Under the pieces are notes generated by a model. The model searched no databases. It was not told the DNA's origin and worked only from the letters and a program-made list of their open reading frames with translations. Shown piece by piece: positions 10,265-21,216 of a stretch of 64,000 nucleotides of DNA. The position numbers and the translations under genes were made by a program. How positions within the stretch are numbered: position 1 is the first letter of the stretch; every line of letters begins with the position of its first letter. Origin of the DNA: Psococerastis gibbosa (taxonomy: Eukaryota > Arthropoda > Insecta > Psocodea > Psocidae); contig OZ020488.1 of NCBI GenBank assembly GCA_963971405.1, positions 21,905,089 to 21,969,088 of the forward strand, in the 5' to 3' direction.

Positions 10265-11413
10265 TTAAAAATGTATGAAGTTACCCTCATTCCTGGCATT
10301 ATATAGGGCGTTGGCAAGCATCGCCGCCGGGCCTTGATTTCGTCGAACATCGCCACCCGATTCTCGCCCTTGATTCTTCTTGACTGGCCCTCGTCTGCTT
10401 CTGGCCTCAGCAAGAAGCGCGTCTTCCACCATCTGTAACTTTGATTTCTTCTGTGGCTCTTCACTGTTAATAATTTTTGTCACCACTTTTGCTCTGTTCT
10501 GTTTAGAGCCACCAAATTCATCCTCTTCCTCTTCAGCGCCGTTCTCTTTCTCCAAAACCAACAGCCTGCTTTTTAATTTTTGTACGAATTTCTGCCAACG
10601 TATTAACTCTTGCTCTTTAATCGCTAAATTGTGTTCCTTTTCCCTGATTTCATTATGGCGTTTTGTGCATACCACCCTTAAATTTTCCACTTCCGTCTTC
10701 AACCTTTTTATTTCCGCTTTTTGAGCGTAGTCATTTTCAGTTGAAGCTGCCCATGCCATTTCCCTCTTAACAATTAGACTTTTAAGATTCCCCAAGTATG
10801 ACACTAAAGTATTAAGTTCCGCTGTCATTATTTTTGATGGGGATTCATTAGCCACCTTAGCAGCTTCTTTGACATGGCTATCACACTGTTCATCGATTTC
10901 TTTTAGATCAATCGGTGTTGAAAATTTTTCGCAATCTTTATTGTAGAACATCATCTGCCTTTCATCTAAAGGAGCTCTTACCTTTGTTGCAAATTTTGTA
11001 ATTTCTTCCAAACACTTTTTCTCTGCTTTTGTCAAATAAATTTTATCATTACTCGATTTCAGCTCATTTAATCTGCTAGTAACTTCATTAAAATGTTCAA
11101 AATCTTCAGCAGTTTTTAAAACAGCTCCACTTTCTGACTCTTGCATCTCAACGGCTTCAGATATTTTCTTGTTAATGTTTAGCTCGTCATTGTGAAATTC
11201 CCGTCTTTTAGTTTTTGTTTTCAAATCTTCCTTCATTGTTACCTGTAGGCCTACATCAGGTAATTCCTCACTCGTTGCAAGTTTTCCATCATCTTTAGAA
11301 TCTGTCCTTTTTGATTTTGACTTTGTTTTTACAAATTTCTTCTGTCGTTGAGATTTATGCAGGTATTGTAATAAAGCTTCGCTCTTGGCTAGGTTATTGG
11401 TTGCTTCACTCAT
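10265..11413 (-). CDS. Intronless coiled-coil protein, 382 aa, unrecognised
   Basis: I do not recognise this protein. It has a Lys/Arg/Ser-rich stretch at residues 22-43 that could be a nuclear signal, predicted helices rich in K and E at about 100-145, and the clearest coiled coil at about 228-290 (RLKTEVENLRVV, then KEQELIRWQKFVQKLKSRL). An acidic run EEEEDE at 294-299 follows, then a basic Gly/Asn/Arg-rich tail. There is no signal peptide or membrane segment. The start is supported by an in-frame TAA 9 bases upstream and A at -3. It is convergent with the dynein gene and has its own AATAAA. Length, base use and lack of breaks make it a real gene. Absence of introns next to an intron-rich gene raises the chance that it is a retrocopy, or simply a fast-evolving single-exon gene. 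Its position beside an axonemal gene does not by itself show a ciliary role. Confidence 0.85.
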   Translation of the reverse strand: MSEATNNLAKSEALLQYLHKSQRQKKFVKTKSKSKRTDSKDDGKLATSEELPDVGLQVTMKEDLKTKTKRREFHNDELNINKKISEAVEMQESESGAVLKTAEDFEHFNEVTSRLNELKSSNDKIYLTKAEKKCLEEITKFATKVRAPLDERQMMFYNKDCEKFSTPIDLKEIDEQCDSHVKEAAKVANESPSKIMTAELNTLVSYLGNLKSLIVKREMAWAASTENDYAQKAEIKRLKTEVENLRVVCTKRHNEIREKEHNLAIKEQELIRWQKFVQKLKSRLLVLEKENGAEEEEDEFGGSKQNRAKVVTKIINSEEPQKKSKLQMVEDALLAEARSRRGPVKKNQGRESGGDVRRNQGPAAMLANALYNARNEGNFIHF

Positions 11414-12240
11414 TATTTTTTATTTAGCCTTACGATATTAGTTTCAGAAATTAAATTACTTGAAAATTTACGGTTAACATTAAAATATCTATCAATTGTT
11501 TTTGATTTGTTTAGAACGTCTGGGTGTTGATGGGGGAGCAGTGTTTATCAATGTAGGACGATTTACTGTACCGTAGATATTAGGTTTTATGTGCGTTATT
11601 TGTGGTGGGGCCCCCATTCAGATTTAAAAGTTAGGTAGGTACGATGTTATGAACGATGTGTGCGAAACAGTTGGGTTTTCATTAATTGCAACTTTACTAA
11701 TGTCAGCTATAACAATTTCGATTTTGCAAAAAAACAATGGATATAAGCCGATATTATAGGGGCGGTGGAAAATGATTTAGAAAAGGTGTACCTATAAATT
11801 ATAAATAGGATATAACTGGTATATGAGTAATTTTAACTCATGTATTTAAACATTAGACAGCTTAGATTAATTCATAAATGCAGGCCTATTACGGTAATCT
11901 ACCTATCCACTTAGAAAAGAAAAGTCTCGGTCTGGGGGTCTCCAGTGGATAATTGTGAAAAATATACGTGCAATTGCTAAGAATTGGTAATTTGATGCAT
12001 TTTTCTATTATAAATTCTAACAAAAAAATGTAGATGTTAAAGACAATGTTCAGTGCTGATATTCAGTGCAGCCATGGTGTTAAGTTTATTTTCTTTCTTG
12101 ACTAGTTGGAATGGGATATCGAGATATTTTACGCTAATGGTTTTGAGTTATTACAATATTAAAAACACATGATTTCCATAAAAACATACATGCAAGCCAA
12201 GTAACAAGGGTTGTATTTAAAATAAAGATGAAACAAAATT
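11414..12240. other. Upstream region of the coiled-coil gene; no gene seen
   Basis: AT-rich sequence that must hold the promoter of the - strand gene. I see no clear TATA box, RFX X-box or other motif near the start codon, and no repeat shared with other parts of the window. Confidence 0.4.
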
Positions 12241-12255
12241 TCAAGAATTTTTAAA

Positions 12256-12442
12256 TATGGCGCGTATTTGTGGACTACTGCAGGCAGCGCCACTGGCGGT
12301 AAGGAATTTGAAGTTATTATCATTGTCGATTTTGTTTACGTTCGTTTTGTTGTGAGTATGAGTGTGACTTATGGACTATTATTTTGTGTAAACTTGTAAT
12401 AATAATAGAATTTCGACAGGAACTTATGCTTTTCATCAGAGG
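12256..12442 (+). other. Possible noncoding or first exon with strong donor at 12443
   Basis: ATGGCGCG at about 12257 opens a 14-codon frame that reaches GTAAGG at 12300. Further on, a less AT-rich stretch ends in CATCAGAGGGGTAAGTT, a strong splice donor near 12443. This could be a 5' exon of a + strand gene with a very long first intron. No downstream coding exon was found to join it to, so this is only a candidate. Confidence 0.2.
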
Positions 12443-12887
12443 GGTAAGTTATTTTTCCACTGCAATCTGCAACTGTTTTCGCTATTGGACAGTACATGGA
12501 GATTCCTATTCATAAATTCCTTATTCCAGTCAAATACCTACCTACCTTATCAGCGAGCAGGCTAGTTGCTAGTACAGTAATAATCGAGCGATTAATGGGC
12601 TATTTGCCTATTTAGAATGTTTAACGAACACATCACTCATTAGTCTATATTAACTAAAGAACATAACCGAGGTTGCGAAATTTAAAGTTGCTCTGACGAA
12701 GAAGCTCAAATAAATTGGAAAGCAAAAAAAGTTAAGATGATGAGAAGTTGATGATGTTGCGGTCAACAAATTAGCAGCTGCTGCTACCATGATCAACAAC
12801 TACAAACATCTGACTGTCATGTTAAGGTGGTTAACCTTAACTGTCCAAGTGATTACATAATCAAGGCCGCAGCACCCTTCTATTTTT

Positions 12888-13733
12888 GCTTTCCAATTTA
12901 TACGTAGTATAAGGAAAGCTTTGTGATGGTCGAAATTTTCGATTCCGAGATTTCAACGGATTTACACGTTTTGAGGTCCCAGGAACCCAAAAAAGTGGTT
13001 TTTACAAAATGTCTGTCTGTCGGTCTGTCTGTCTGTTCGTCGATTTCCGGGCAAACTACTCAGTGGATTTGAGTGAAATTTGGCATGTAGGTTCACAAAA
13101 ATCATACCTCGGGACCATTTTTTTTTTTGGGCTAACTCAATTTGGGGGGGGAGGGTTTATTTTCAAAAAACTCCAAAAAAACGTCTAAAAAAATTATTTC
13201 TCAAAAACGGCTCCAACGATTTCTTTTAAATTCTCGTAGATTGTAGTCGTTATTAATGTTGACAAAATGCGGGGGGTCGCTTGCCCCTTGATAGTTTGCT
13301 TCTGGGGGTAAAAAATAAAAATAACTAAATTTTAATGAAAAAATGACTAAAAAATGCGAAACCTTTCTATCGATGATTTCTACCTTCAAGCATGTTTTAG
13401 GTGTTAAATTGAGTAACGAAACCGGATAGGTTGCTTTCCCAAAAAAATATTTGGTTTTGCCCAAAAAATTATTTTTTGAAAAAAATGATAGAAAATTCGC
13501 GCTCAAATGCATTGCATGCCCTGCCATTATTGCTGTGTGGTAATTAATGTGTTTGCTTGACCTATCGAGAATTTACCTCACTTCCAGTGACGTCAGGTGG
13601 ACAGCCCCCCCCCCCCCCCCGAGATATCGGAAATTTAACCATAGGAAAAATATTTGCCATAAAATTACTAATTTTCTCTATCTAATAATTTTGATAAATT
13701 GGAAAGCATGTTCGAGTGAACTCGGACCGGTTC
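12888..13733 (+). repeat. Family A repeat, full-length copy 2
   Basis: A near-complete copy from GCTTTCCAATTTATACG to ACTCGGACCGGTTC, with TCTG repeats at about 13012-13035 and a run of C at 13603-13620. Short open frames inside are chance frames of the repeat. Confidence 0.9.
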
Positions 13734-14023
13734 TTTGGATAATGGTTCAATGGCAGATTGACAGTTCTCAATATAGGCATATGTAGGTACAAATGTAGGC
13801 TATGTGTCCGTTCGGGTAAATCACTCCACCAAGTGTTACCAGTTTAACATTCTTCTTCTTTTGTAAATGCCTGAATTTTTTGACCACAACTACAACAGTT
13901 GAGTTTAAATCCTATTTATTATATGTTTCTATGTTTTTGTTTAACGTAATAGAGTTACTTTATCTATTACGACGTCGAGAATACAACTGTATTTTAAAAA
14001 TGGCCAATACATATGACTTATAA

Positions 14024-14058
14024 CTATCGAAGATAGGCGATCATCATGGCAATTTTTG
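14024..14058 (-). pseudogene. Tiny LINE 3' end relic
   Basis: On the - strand the bases encode KIAMMIAYLR followed by a stop. This is the terminal motif seen in the better preserved LINE ends at 31.3-31.5 kb and 43.6-43.9 kb. Nothing upstream of it on that strand matches the element. Confidence 0.35.
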
Positions 14059-14065
14059 TCATTAT

Positions 14066-14345
14066 TATACTACGGAATTGTAATGCAGTGGTTTCCGGTT
14101 GCCTTCGGCATCCTTATGCCGTTGACTATTCATTGAGTTCCTCCGCCTTCGGGGCCAGTTTCCCAAGTCCAGAGTGCCTGTCGCCCTAACCTAAAAGACT
14201 GTTTCGCTTATCCCGGCTCAAATTCGGTCCCCTATCTGTTCAGTCGCCACGACGTGCTTCCAACTTAACTACGAGGAGGTACAGGTTTAGGGATTTTCGC
14301 CTGTGAGACTAGAAGCTCAGCCACTTTGAAGATGAAGATAAAGTT
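14066..14345. repeat. GC-rich dispersed-repeat-like segment
   Basis: A compact, GC-richer block beginning near TGCAGTGGTTTCCGGTTGCC and ending near AGATGAAGATAAAG. It is unlike its AT-rich surroundings and reads like part of a dispersed repeat, but no second copy occurs in the window. Confidence 0.3.
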
Positions 14346-15344
14346 TTACATTAGAATAACGTAACATATTATTATCAGTACCTATTTATAAACTGTTTTT
14401 TTGGGAGGGGGGGGGGGGACCAGACCGCCTCTTCTTGCCTCGGTCAGGGACCCGAGACGACTATGAATTTACCAATTTTGATAATTTTGCTAATATTAGG
14501 CCTATGTACAAAATTTGATTTTGGGGAAAAGCTGGAATGAACTGGCGTGATGTGACCAAGCAGTCCAAAGAGTAAGCCAGTAATGAAGTCAATAATTCTC
14601 TTAAAATCACGAAATCAAACATTTTGAACATTATAAAGCTTTGTGCTTTCCTTTCATACACTAACGTTTAAAACATTAAAAATTAATACAAACCTTTATC
14701 TAAGATTACTGTTAAATTACACTGATCTTTATCTTAGGTTACCGCTAAATTACACTGATAATCATGCAGTTTAATAATTAGCCACAAAATGGAGTGCCAC
14801 TAAATAACATAGACTGCATCAAAAATCCATGTTTACACTTTATACTGTAAAAATAAATGTAAGTTTTCGAGTTTCTTGCACCCAACTCAATTTTGAGAAG
14901 TATGACAATAAATTTCTATGTCATTCAAGTTGGACAGTTTTGCACTGCAATCAAAATTTGTTCTTCGAAGTTCAAACCTTAGCATTTAACAGATAATTCC
15001 ACTAAAATAAATCACAAACGGGGATCTTGAGATCGAAGAGGGCAATTGAGAAATGAGAATGTGATGATCCTGTACGGGGGTGGGTTGAGAGGGAAACAAA
15101 GTTGCAGACACGAGACGTGTCATTAGACAAGTTGACACTTAACAAACGAATTACACCAACCGATCACACTGATTACTTTCACTTCCGATCACAAGGGTTG
15201 GCATTATTGGGTTTTATAGTCCGTGGATGTTATTTTTAAAAGCTGAAGAAGCCGTTTGAAACAACTTAATGATTTCAATAAAGTCTGTCTATAGAATTAT
15301 GCTGAAATTTTTAAATAATCATAAAATTGTAAAATTGTAGTTTC
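14346..15344. other. Intergenic, nothing recognised
   Basis: AT-rich sequence with a G run at 14406-14419. A short imperfect direct repeat around 14690-14760 (ATCTAAGATTACTGTTAAATT and a diverged second copy) is the only structure seen. Confidence 0.5.
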
Positions 15345-15692
15345 ACAAAAATATTTGTAAACCACAAAAACCTAATAAACATTTTTTCTCACAAACGGCT
15401 ATGACGATTTCTTTAAAGTCACATATATTGTACCTACTTCTTAATAATGTAAACAAAACCCACTAGATTGCATCCCGCTTGATAGTTTGGTTGAGTAGAA
15501 AAAAGAATTAAAAAGGCTCAATTTTCATGAAAAATTACTAAAAAAAAATTTTTTCCCGAGGAATTTTTATTTATTGATGCTTTCTAATTTCAGGTGTGAT
15601 TTAGGTGTTAAATACTATAACAAAACCGAATAAGTTCCTTTCCCTAGCAATGCTTTAGTTTTGAAAAAAAAAATATTTTTTTGAAGATATTA
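15345..15692 (+). repeat. Family A repeat, decayed internal fragment (copy 3)
   Basis: It matches the middle of family A: CTCACAAACGGCT, GATTTCTTTAAA, CCGCTTGATAGTTTG, CATGAAAAATTAC and GTGTTAAATA occur in the family order with many substitutions. Both termini and the TCTG and C-run segments are missing, so it is an old partial copy. Confidence 0.7.
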
Positions 15693-15699
15693 ATAAGGA

Positions 15700-15898
15700 C
15701 TTTTTATTGTTTCTATTACTAAGGCTACCTAGCGGAGTTAGGGCTATAAAGCCCTCTCTTACACTCAACTAGGAAGGTCCGGGACCGCCTGCTTTACATG
15801 CCCTCCAAAGCATGGCCTGAAAATGTAGCCAGTGTGGGACTCGAACCAACAACCTTTCGGGTGAAAGTCAGAGTCCATACCACTACGTTACATGTCTT
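15700..15898 (-). repeat. tRNA-Glu-like SINE, copy 1
   Basis: On the - strand it begins ACATGTAACGTAGTGG (A-box-like) and contains CTTTCACCCGAAAGG, resembling the anticodon arm of tRNA-Glu(UUC). A perfect B box, GGTTCGAGTCCC, lies at 15836-15847. A tRNA-unrelated body and the tail AGTAATAGAAAC follow. It abuts a family A fragment. Confidence 0.8.
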
Positions 15899-15954
15899 GA
15901 CATATTATGGATAATCCGAGCATTTCATACAACGCCATAATTATTGTGTAATAT

Positions 15955-16400
15955 TATACCTTTATTATTGGTCTGCCCAATCTAGTTATCCAATTGCCCC
16001 ATCTATCTATTCTATCCAGTGCTTTAGGATAAGGAAAATCTATAGACAGCCGATATTTAACCATAGAACAATTTAATGTAACTGCAAAGGCTTTCACGGC
16101 CGGAGTCAAATGAAGAACCAGTAGAATCCGGGCTGATGGGCCGTGGTCGAATTGAAAGTGAATTTCCAAACGTTTCGTTAACATCTGCGGTCGACATCTT
16201 CAGTGGCGCTGCGTAGACTTCACTCGCTACGGACCCACCGAGGTACAACCTTCGAAGTCTACGCAGCGCCACTGAAGATGTTGACCGCAGTTGTTGACGA
16301 AACGTTTGGAAGTTCACTTTCAATTCGACCACGGCCCATCAGCCCGGATTCTACTGGTTCTCCATAGAACAATTATTTACTATTGAATTATTACAATATC
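15955..16400. repeat. Short repeat interrupted by a hairpin element
   Basis: TTATTGGTCTGCCC at 15962, AGGATAAGGAAAATC and ATTTAACCATAGAACAATT recur in order at 16621-16720 (TTATTGATCTGCCC, then AGGGAAAATC). The first copy is split at 16074-16361 by the Penelope-like hairpin. Confidence 0.6.
16074..16361. mobile_element. Penelope-like inverted-repeat element with 13-bp TSD
   Basis: Two near-identical arms of about 105 bases (about 16117-16224 and 16253-16361) face each other around a loop of about 30 bases. CCATAGAACAATT flanks both sides (16061-16073 and 16362-16374), a clear target duplication. Each arm holds CTGAAGA, a GACCGCAG loop and GAAACG in the spacing of a hammerhead ribozyme core, which is known from terminal repeats of Penelope-like retroelements. 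A related fragment lies at about 40815-40890. No reverse transcriptase remains. Confidence 0.6.
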
Positions 16401-16408
16401 TAAACTAT

Positions 16409-16575
16409 TTCGACTTCGATGCGAGCCTTTACACGCCATGCGATCGGAGACGTGTCGTAACTCAACACGGGTACTAACCTACAGAGGCGACTGGAAGAGG
16501 TCAATCGGATACATTCATTATATTGTTTGTATGCGATTTATCTTTTTTATAAAAATAAAGAAATAAATAAATAAT
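16409..16575 (+). repeat. tRNA-like SINE family D, copy 1 with A-box deletion
   Basis: It shares CGACTTCGATG, CGCCATGCGATCGGAGACG, GGGTACTAACCTACA and AATCGGATACATTCATTA with the copy at 21.0 kb. It lacks the 27 bases that carry the A-box-like GGCCAGGTGGTAATG. It ends in an AAATAAATAAATAA tail. Confidence 0.75.
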
Positions 16576-16795
16576 TTGATAAATAGGAGAACATGTCCGG
16601 GTTCACTCTTACCTGTTCTATTATTGATCTGCCCATTCGAGACTATACAATTGTCCCATTCGTTTTACGATCAGGGAAAATCTGCCCATATTTAACCGTG
16701 GGACAATAGCCTAATTTACTCTGGAACTATTATAATGGAAATCCTAATTAATAAATAGTAAAGCATGTACGGGTCCCCTTGTACCGGTTCTTTGT
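16576..16795 (+). repeat. Decayed family A end fragments (copy 4) around a second repeat
   Basis: GATAAATAGGAGAACATG at about 16579 and AATAGTAAAGCATGTACGGG with ACCGGTTCTTTG at about 16753-16795 both resemble the right terminus of family A. The segment between them repeats 15955-16075. Confidence 0.45.
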
Positions 16796-16979
16796 CTTTC
16801 GATAAAAAAAAAAAATGGAGATTGTGGACAGAAAAAATTCCAAGCTGGCGTAGGTGCAAAACAATTTGGGGGTTGGTTAAGGACCAATTTTTTTTTCTAG
16901 GTGATCCCTACTCGCCTAAATGGCATTGGGCACCTACAACTATTGTAATTTTCACCATTGTTTATTTGATAGATTAAAC

Positions 16980-17262
16980 GAATTATTATTATTATAGCGG
17001 GTATAAAAAGATGGCTGGTCAATGGGAGTTAATAATAATAATAAAAACTGACATTAAAATAACAAGTTAAAATAAAATAAAAATAAAATAAACATTATAA
17101 ATAAATAACAAAAATAAATTATTAAGCTTGTTTAGCAGCACTGTATGAGTCTTTTGTCCCAAATAAGCGCTAGCTTGGGGATGCGGGATGGTATTATTAT
17201 GTATTGTATTTTTGTAATATATGCTCCTTGTCCAGGGAATACTGAGAAAGAGAAAGATTATT
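16980..17262 (+). repeat. LINE 3' UTR-like fragment
   Basis: ATATGCTCCTTGTCCAGGG followed by AATACTGAGAAAGAG resembles ATATGCACCTTGTCCGGGG in the 3' region of the LINE at 23.2-24.0 kb. The upstream part is A/T-rich with TTA and AATAAAATA repeats. Confidence 0.35.
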
Positions 17263-17639
17263 ACATTCCAGATAAGGTTTATTGAAGATAGGTACCTACG
17301 ATAAACGATATATTGCTGTAAGTTTGTAAAATGTTTTATTTCGTTTAAGCTTAATCAGCAAACTTTCTCATTTCGAAAATTATAAAATTGCAAGCTTTCC
17401 AATCGAGTTCTGTTCATGGTTATTAAATCGCTGCGGACGGGTGAGGTTGTGTTTCCACGTCAGTTCCAATAAATACTCCACAAAACACATATTGAGACCG
17501 TTAAATATTCGTTTTCTGCTTAATTTTGAAGAAAACAAGAAGATAATGTTGCATATTAAAGGAATCCAGTCACTCGATATTTTTTCTAATGTCTTTACCA
17601 CTTCGCCCATCACCTGAAGCATATGTGTTTAGTGTCTTT

Positions 17640-18080
17640 GCCCCCTAGTCAGAACTTAGCACCGTCTTCAAGATGGCTATTCAGTGTCAGCAGTTTAGGT
17701 GCAGTGGGTTACGAGGGTGGCGCTGGGTGCCCCTTAGACCGGAGCTAGGCGCCTAGCTGGTGCTGCCTTGCCTGCTGGAGCGGCGGCCTTTCGAACTAAT
17801 CGCTATCGATTGCCGCTTCCCCTACCCCCACCTTCATCGGGTGAGACCTGTGTTGGATGGACGTTTGTTGAAACCCGGGGGTAGTATGTTGTGGTGTACA
17901 GGTCCATCGTAGCAGGGGAAAATAATTTAAATTTTCGGACAGAGCTAGGTGAGTGCGCGCTCATAGCTTCAAGACAGGCCAAGACAGGTAAGGTACCTGT
18001 TTTTACTAATTGCAGGTCTTTCCGGTTAGGGGTTGGGTGCGTCACTGCTGAAACGCTACAGGCTCTCCCTTTCCATGCAG
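17640..18080. other. GC-rich island of unknown nature
   Basis: About 440 bases clearly richer in G and C than the rest of the window, with overlapping short open frames on both strands (about 80 codons at 17803-18045, - strand). The frames match no protein I know and have no coding-like pattern. It could be a CpG-rich regulatory element or part of an unknown repeat. Confidence 0.35.
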
Positions 18081-19255
18081 CAGTTTCATGTTAAGTATTT
18101 TGGAATTTTCTATATTTCAACTACAACAGTTACATGCATGAATTAATTAATCTGATACTGACTACTGTGTAAATTACAATATATTACAATTTCAAGTATT
18201 TCACAGAGACCTCACATTGATCATTGGTGTGGTAACCCGCTGCTGTAAAGCACCTCTGATTAATCAGAGGAGTTCTATATTTTAACGTTTCTTAGGTAGC
18301 TTACTTGTCAGTGCGAATTTAGTTTTGTTTAAGAGGCTTTATTTGCTGTAAAATCGGTGTGGTCTAGATTTATTTTAATCAAATAAGGTTACCCAAGTTG
18401 TCGGCCTGTTTTTCCAGGTTTACACCTTGTTCTATAATGTTTAACCTAAAACCATTCTGAATTTTGGCTACACTACCTCCGAATTATAAAATGTCTCGCT
18501 TAATTTAAAATAAATGAACCCTCTAAATACAATTTGGGGTGATTTGGACCGATAATTTAAATCTGCCTACAAGATTTGTCGTACACTCTGGGAAAACTTT
18601 ATTATTTATTTGTGCTGTCGTCCCCTGTTAATAAGAATGTGGCTGAAAACTGAAACCAGCTGGTACATACGAGCGTAAGAGTAGTACGGTTAAACGACCT
18701 GGCTTAATTATGATACGTCCTGTATGTACTGCAAGTTGGTTCACATTAATTACCTTAATATTATTTATGCTTTAAATAATTTTAAATTTACAAATTAAAA
18801 TGGGCCAAGTATTCTTATACTGTAACCACAATGTTTTTTTTTAAACATAAATTTTAAGAACACATGGCGCTTTTTCTCTCTTGCTCATACTTAAATTATA
18901 TAATATTTCAATTGCAAAAACAATCATTTAAAGTTTAAGTGCTTTGGGGTGGAAACGTGGAATGATTCGAACCGAGGGTCATAATTTTTCTCCGTTACTT
19001 TCGTACCCTTATGTCTGAGGTTAATGATGACAGCATAACTTGCGGTATTTGTAATAATTGCATTAAATTAATTAAATTGTAAAATTGAGTCCTTAAGTCG
19101 TCCAAGAGTTGCTAGAATGTTTTTAACTGATAATTTCAGAATCTATTGTTGTTCATTAGTTTAATTTCAAATAATTTGTTGGTGAAACCAATGGTTTTAT
19201 TAATTAAAATGCTTAACGGTAATTTTAAAAATGTTGACAATTTCGGAAGCTGGTG
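18081..19255. other. Intergenic, nothing recognised
   Basis: AT-rich. A short hairpin CTCTGATTAATCAGAG lies at about 18253-18268. No repeats shared with the rest of the window were seen. Confidence 0.5.
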
Positions 19256-19260
19256 TGAAG

Positions 19261-19440
19261 CCGTCCGCACGAAAGGGCATGGGTTTCCCCTAGACATGCC
19301 AGATCATAGAAATCTTCTGAAGTAGACTCTGGGTTTGCACCAACCATTCACAAAGCCTTATTCCTACAATGGAAAATTGACAAAATTGGATATTGGCAAA
19401 TCGCGACTGCGAAAATCGTTCGTGTGTCCTGGGCTTAGGA
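19261..19440. repeat. Relative of the 28.3 kb fold-back MITE
   Basis: AGAAATCTTCTGAAGTAGAC, then CTGG-TTTGCA-CAAC, and the right end CGTTCGTGTGTCCTGGGC follow the order seen at 28430-28530. The left end CCGTCCGCACGAAAGG is only weakly complementary to the right end, so the hairpin has decayed. Confidence 0.5.
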
Positions 19441-19444
19441 GTAT

Positions 19445-21015
19445 CAATCTTTCTATACTTAGGAGTCCGCAATTTCGATCATAATGAAACGGATGTGAAT
19501 TGCCAATTAGCAAACCCGGCTTTCCAAGGCTGATTTTGGACTTGTCGCGCGACTACACTCTGATTTTAGTTTGCGCCTGTTATTTAATTTTGAGATGAAA
19601 TCAATGTTGTTTCGGGATGCACAGACTAGTGTCCGGAGTATACAGTATTTATAGGACTTACATGCTTTCATTACTTACTTAATTCCGGGTGACCTAGTTT
19701 TCGTGCACCTTTTTATTGGCTGGTTTAAATTTTACATGGCTCACCCTTTCCGTATCTTTACCCAGGGATTTTATGATGTCTGTTGCTACTGCATTGGTTT
19801 TTTTTTCAATTTTCTCGGATAGTTGAATGCGATCTTGTTTTTACTGTCATTCTCAAATCTAATTTTCGTAGGATTATTTCTCTACCTTCGTCTCCTAACC
19901 GTTGTGTGCCAAAATGAAATGAAAAAATGAAATGAAAATGAAAAAGTGAAACGAAATGAAACTGATCCATACATCCCCAAACCCGGTTCATAGAACCTCA
20001 AGAAGTGCACGTGTACAAGGCCGTTAACAAAATCTGCGGCCCTCAGATCAAAAATCAATCCCCCCACCCTAGAATACACTAGGATTTTATTTTAGAGGAC
20101 TAAAAAAATGTTGAGACCTGACCGTCCGTATCCATGGCAAGTTCACAAGGTGATGCGACTTCCTCCCCATCCCACTTAAAAACTTTATTTAAAATTAAAT
20201 TATTGTTTAAAAAGCAGCATCAATTATTAATCATCACATTCATTAATTTTATTGAAATTTGAAAGCCTAACTTTAGTATTTCCGCGATTTTGTAAAATAG
20301 GGCCCGGGAGAAAACGGATGAGGTTTTGCAGACAGCTGTTTAATAACATAAATATCACATAATGCGGTAAAGTCTACCCTGCGCTAAGAAGGGTTAGGTA
20401 TGAACGTAGAATAGTAATGGAAGGAGAGATTTTGACGGATTATATGGGATCGAAAACCAAGATTCATGGCAGTGCCTATTGAAGGGTCGGTTTAAGCTCT
20501 TAATGTTCTCTAATATTCTGCCTACAGCCGGTGCCTAATTTGAGTTGAAAATCGTTTCTAGTAGATAAAGCATTCAGTGCTGAAAATTCCGGATTTCGAG
20601 TTGCAATGGTTTTGGTTTCAGCTAGTACAGCGACAGCTGGCTTATGGTTTAAAAACTCGTTAATGTATTCTTGGGCCTATGAGACATTAAAGTTGAGGGT
20701 AGTCTGGTTGTTAGGATCCTACTTAAGCTTAATTTTTACTTTACATGGATATAGTGCTTTCTTGAAGCCACTTCCCCTCCGGGGGCGGGAGTTAAGGGAA
20801 AAAATAGTAAGGTGGAAAAAAAAGCAGGATATTGATTTAATAAATGTGTCTTTTTATATATGCACATTTATATTCTATTACAATTCGTTCAAGGCAACAT
20901 TTCCCTCCCTTTTAATCAAATTTGTCTTAAATATAGTAGGTATTGTTCTTACTAACAAGAAGAGCAGTAATTAAATAATGTAATTAAAATAATTTTCATC
21001 GCGTAATGAAATGCT
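19445..21015. other. Intergenic; one 122-codon open frame, not supported as a gene
   Basis: A GAAAT-type cryptic repeat lies at about 19916-19965. The + strand frame 20606-20974 has no recognisable domain, is AT-driven in composition and lacks splice or promoter support. Confidence 0.4.
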
Positions 21016-21020
21016 TTTAT

Positions 21021-21210
21021 ATCGACTTCGATGGCCAGGTGGTAATGTGCTTGCACTTGTGCGAGTCTTTACCCGCCATGCGATCGGAGACGTGTCGTAA
21101 CTCAACACGGGTACTAACCTACACAGGCGGCTGAAGAGGTCAATCGGATACATTCATTAAATTGTTTGTATACGATTAACCTTTTTATAAAGAAATATAT
21201 TAAAATGTAT
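21021..21210 (+). repeat. tRNA-like SINE family D, copy 2
   Basis: The head ATCGACTTCGATGGCCAGG with TGGTAATGTGC resembles an A box, and GCGATCGGAGACG may be a degenerate B box. The body GGGTACTAACCTACACAGG and tail AAAGAAATATATTAAAATG follow. Family A copy 5 begins right after the tail. Confidence 0.8.
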
Positions 21211-21216
21211 AAAAAA

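Noticed and set aside
15836..15847. tRNA gene at the perfect B box
   Set aside because: No paired acceptor stem, the D-arm is degenerate, and copies elsewhere share a tRNA-unrelated body, so it is a SINE.
20606..20974. 122-codon + frame as a gene
   Set aside because: No domain, signal peptide or splice support; composition follows the AT-rich background.
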